This document shows, one piece after another, positions 5,782 to 6,202 of a stretch of 6,202 nucleotides of DNA. Numbering within the stretch: position 1 is the first letter of the stretch; the number at the start of each line of letters is the position of its first letter. Position numbers and translations under genes: made by a program. The notes beneath the pieces were generated by a model that worked only from the letters and a program-made list of their open reading frames with translations, was not told where the DNA came from and did no database searches. Source of the stretch: Methanobacteriota archaeon (GTDB taxonomy: Archaea > Thermoplasmatota > Poseidoniia > Poseidoniales > Poseidoniaceae); NCBI GenBank assembly GCA_009936765.1, contig JAACDL010000036.1:1-6202 (forward strand), in the 5' to 3' direction.

Positions 5782-6202
5782 ATGATTCCAGATTCCAGGC
5801 TAAGAATATACAACTCGGATTCAGAACCGGGTAGTTGCATAGTTTATTGGATGATATCTGCAAGAAGGTCTCAGTGGAATCATGGTCTTGAGCACGCAAT
5901 AAATATCTCACAGGAAAAGAACTTGCCTTTGGTGGTCGTCGAACCATTGGCTATCGCTCATCGTTGGGCAAATGACAGATCTCACACCTTCGTTATCCAA
6001 GGCATGATGAGTAACAAAATTGCATTTGAAGACTCACCTATTACCTACATTCCATATGTGGAAACCAAACCGAATGAAGCGAGGGGTCTACTTGAAAAGT
6101 GGATGGAATATGCTGATGTAATGATCATTGATGATTTCCCAGTTTATCATCCTAGGAGAGTTATGGAAATTGCAGTTTCTATTGGAAAGTGCGACATTCA
6201 CT
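5782..6202 (+). CDS. Deoxyribodipyrimidine photolyase / cryptochrome family, N-terminal part (class II-like), cut by window edge
   Basis: The first 140 residues of a protein continuing past the window. They match the N-terminal alpha/beta antenna-binding domain of photolyases: strand CIVYWMISARRSQWNHGLEHA (19-39, the YWM...R..W.H.L segment typical of class II enzymes), LPLVVVEPLAI (48-58), the region about WANDRSHTFVIQGM (62-75, equivalent to the family's R-x-x-F-M-L-x-G-L), then ADVMIIDDFPVYHPRR (111-126, equivalent to class II V-x-DF-x-PLR). The FAD-binding catalytic domain (normally about residues 180-460) is outside, so DNA repair versus a photoreceptor role cannot be decided. The start ATG has an AGGTG site and sits 2 nt after the Nudix stop. 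Light-driven repair of cyclobutane dimers is the expected role for a surface-water microbe. Confidence 0.75.
   Translation, partial: MIPDSRLRIYNSDSEPGSCIVYWMISARRSQWNHGLEHAINISQEKNLPLVVVEPLAIAHRWANDRSHTFVIQGMMSNKIAFEDSPITYIPYVETKPNEARGLLEKWMEYADVMIIDDFPVYHPRRVMEIAVSIGKCDIH

Noticed and set aside
1..6202. Mobile elements, CRISPR arrays, tRNA/rRNA genes or frameshifted pseudogenes
   Set aside because: No direct repeats, terminal inverted repeats, transposase or integrase motifs, or tRNA-like cloverleaf were found. All seven genes run without internal stops.

Overview
The window looks like a chromosomal segment of a planktonic euryarchaeon, most likely Marine Group II/III (Poseidoniia-like). 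This is an inference. It rests on a long TrmB-family regulator, archaeal-type TATA elements centred 26 nt upstream of two divergent ATG codons (leaderless transcripts), GGAGG/GGTG ribosome sites inside tightly packed operons, moderate GC (roughly 40-45% by eye), and a carotenoid desaturase, photolyase and ABC1 kinase together. A named lineage cannot be proven from the window alone.

Layout: seven protein genes fill the window almost completely. Five lie on the minus strand as one compact run, transcribed right to left: ribA (GTP cyclohydrolase II, 5184-4579), a PrxQ/Bcp-like peroxiredoxin (4582-4100), a TrmB-like regulator with a long C-terminal extension (4099-2699), an ABC1/UbiB-family atypical kinase (2674-1358), and a CrtI-type phytoene desaturase (1352 to beyond base 1, C-terminus cut off). 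Junctions are a 4-nt overlap (or 11-nt gap), 0 nt, 24 nt and 5 nt. A 94-nt divergent intergenic region (5185-5278) separates this run from a plus-strand pair: a Nudix hydrolase (5279-5779) and, 2 nt later, the N-terminal part of a photolyase/cryptochrome-family protein (5782 to beyond base 6202). No gene-free stretch exceeds 100 nt. I see no RNA genes, mobile elements, CRISPR arrays or long repeats.

How the genes may work together (inference): RibA makes the first committed intermediate of riboflavin and hence FAD. CrtI-family desaturases and photolyases both use FAD. Carotenoids, a thiol peroxidase, DNA photorepair and nucleotide clean-up by a Nudix enzyme all suit a sunlit, oxygenated habitat, so the locus reads as a light and oxidative-stress neighbourhood with its own candidate regulator. 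The least ordinary items are the TrmB-like protein with an extra C-terminal domain that may be V4R-like, the peroxiredoxin with several departures from the family active site, and the mirror-image leaderless promoters.
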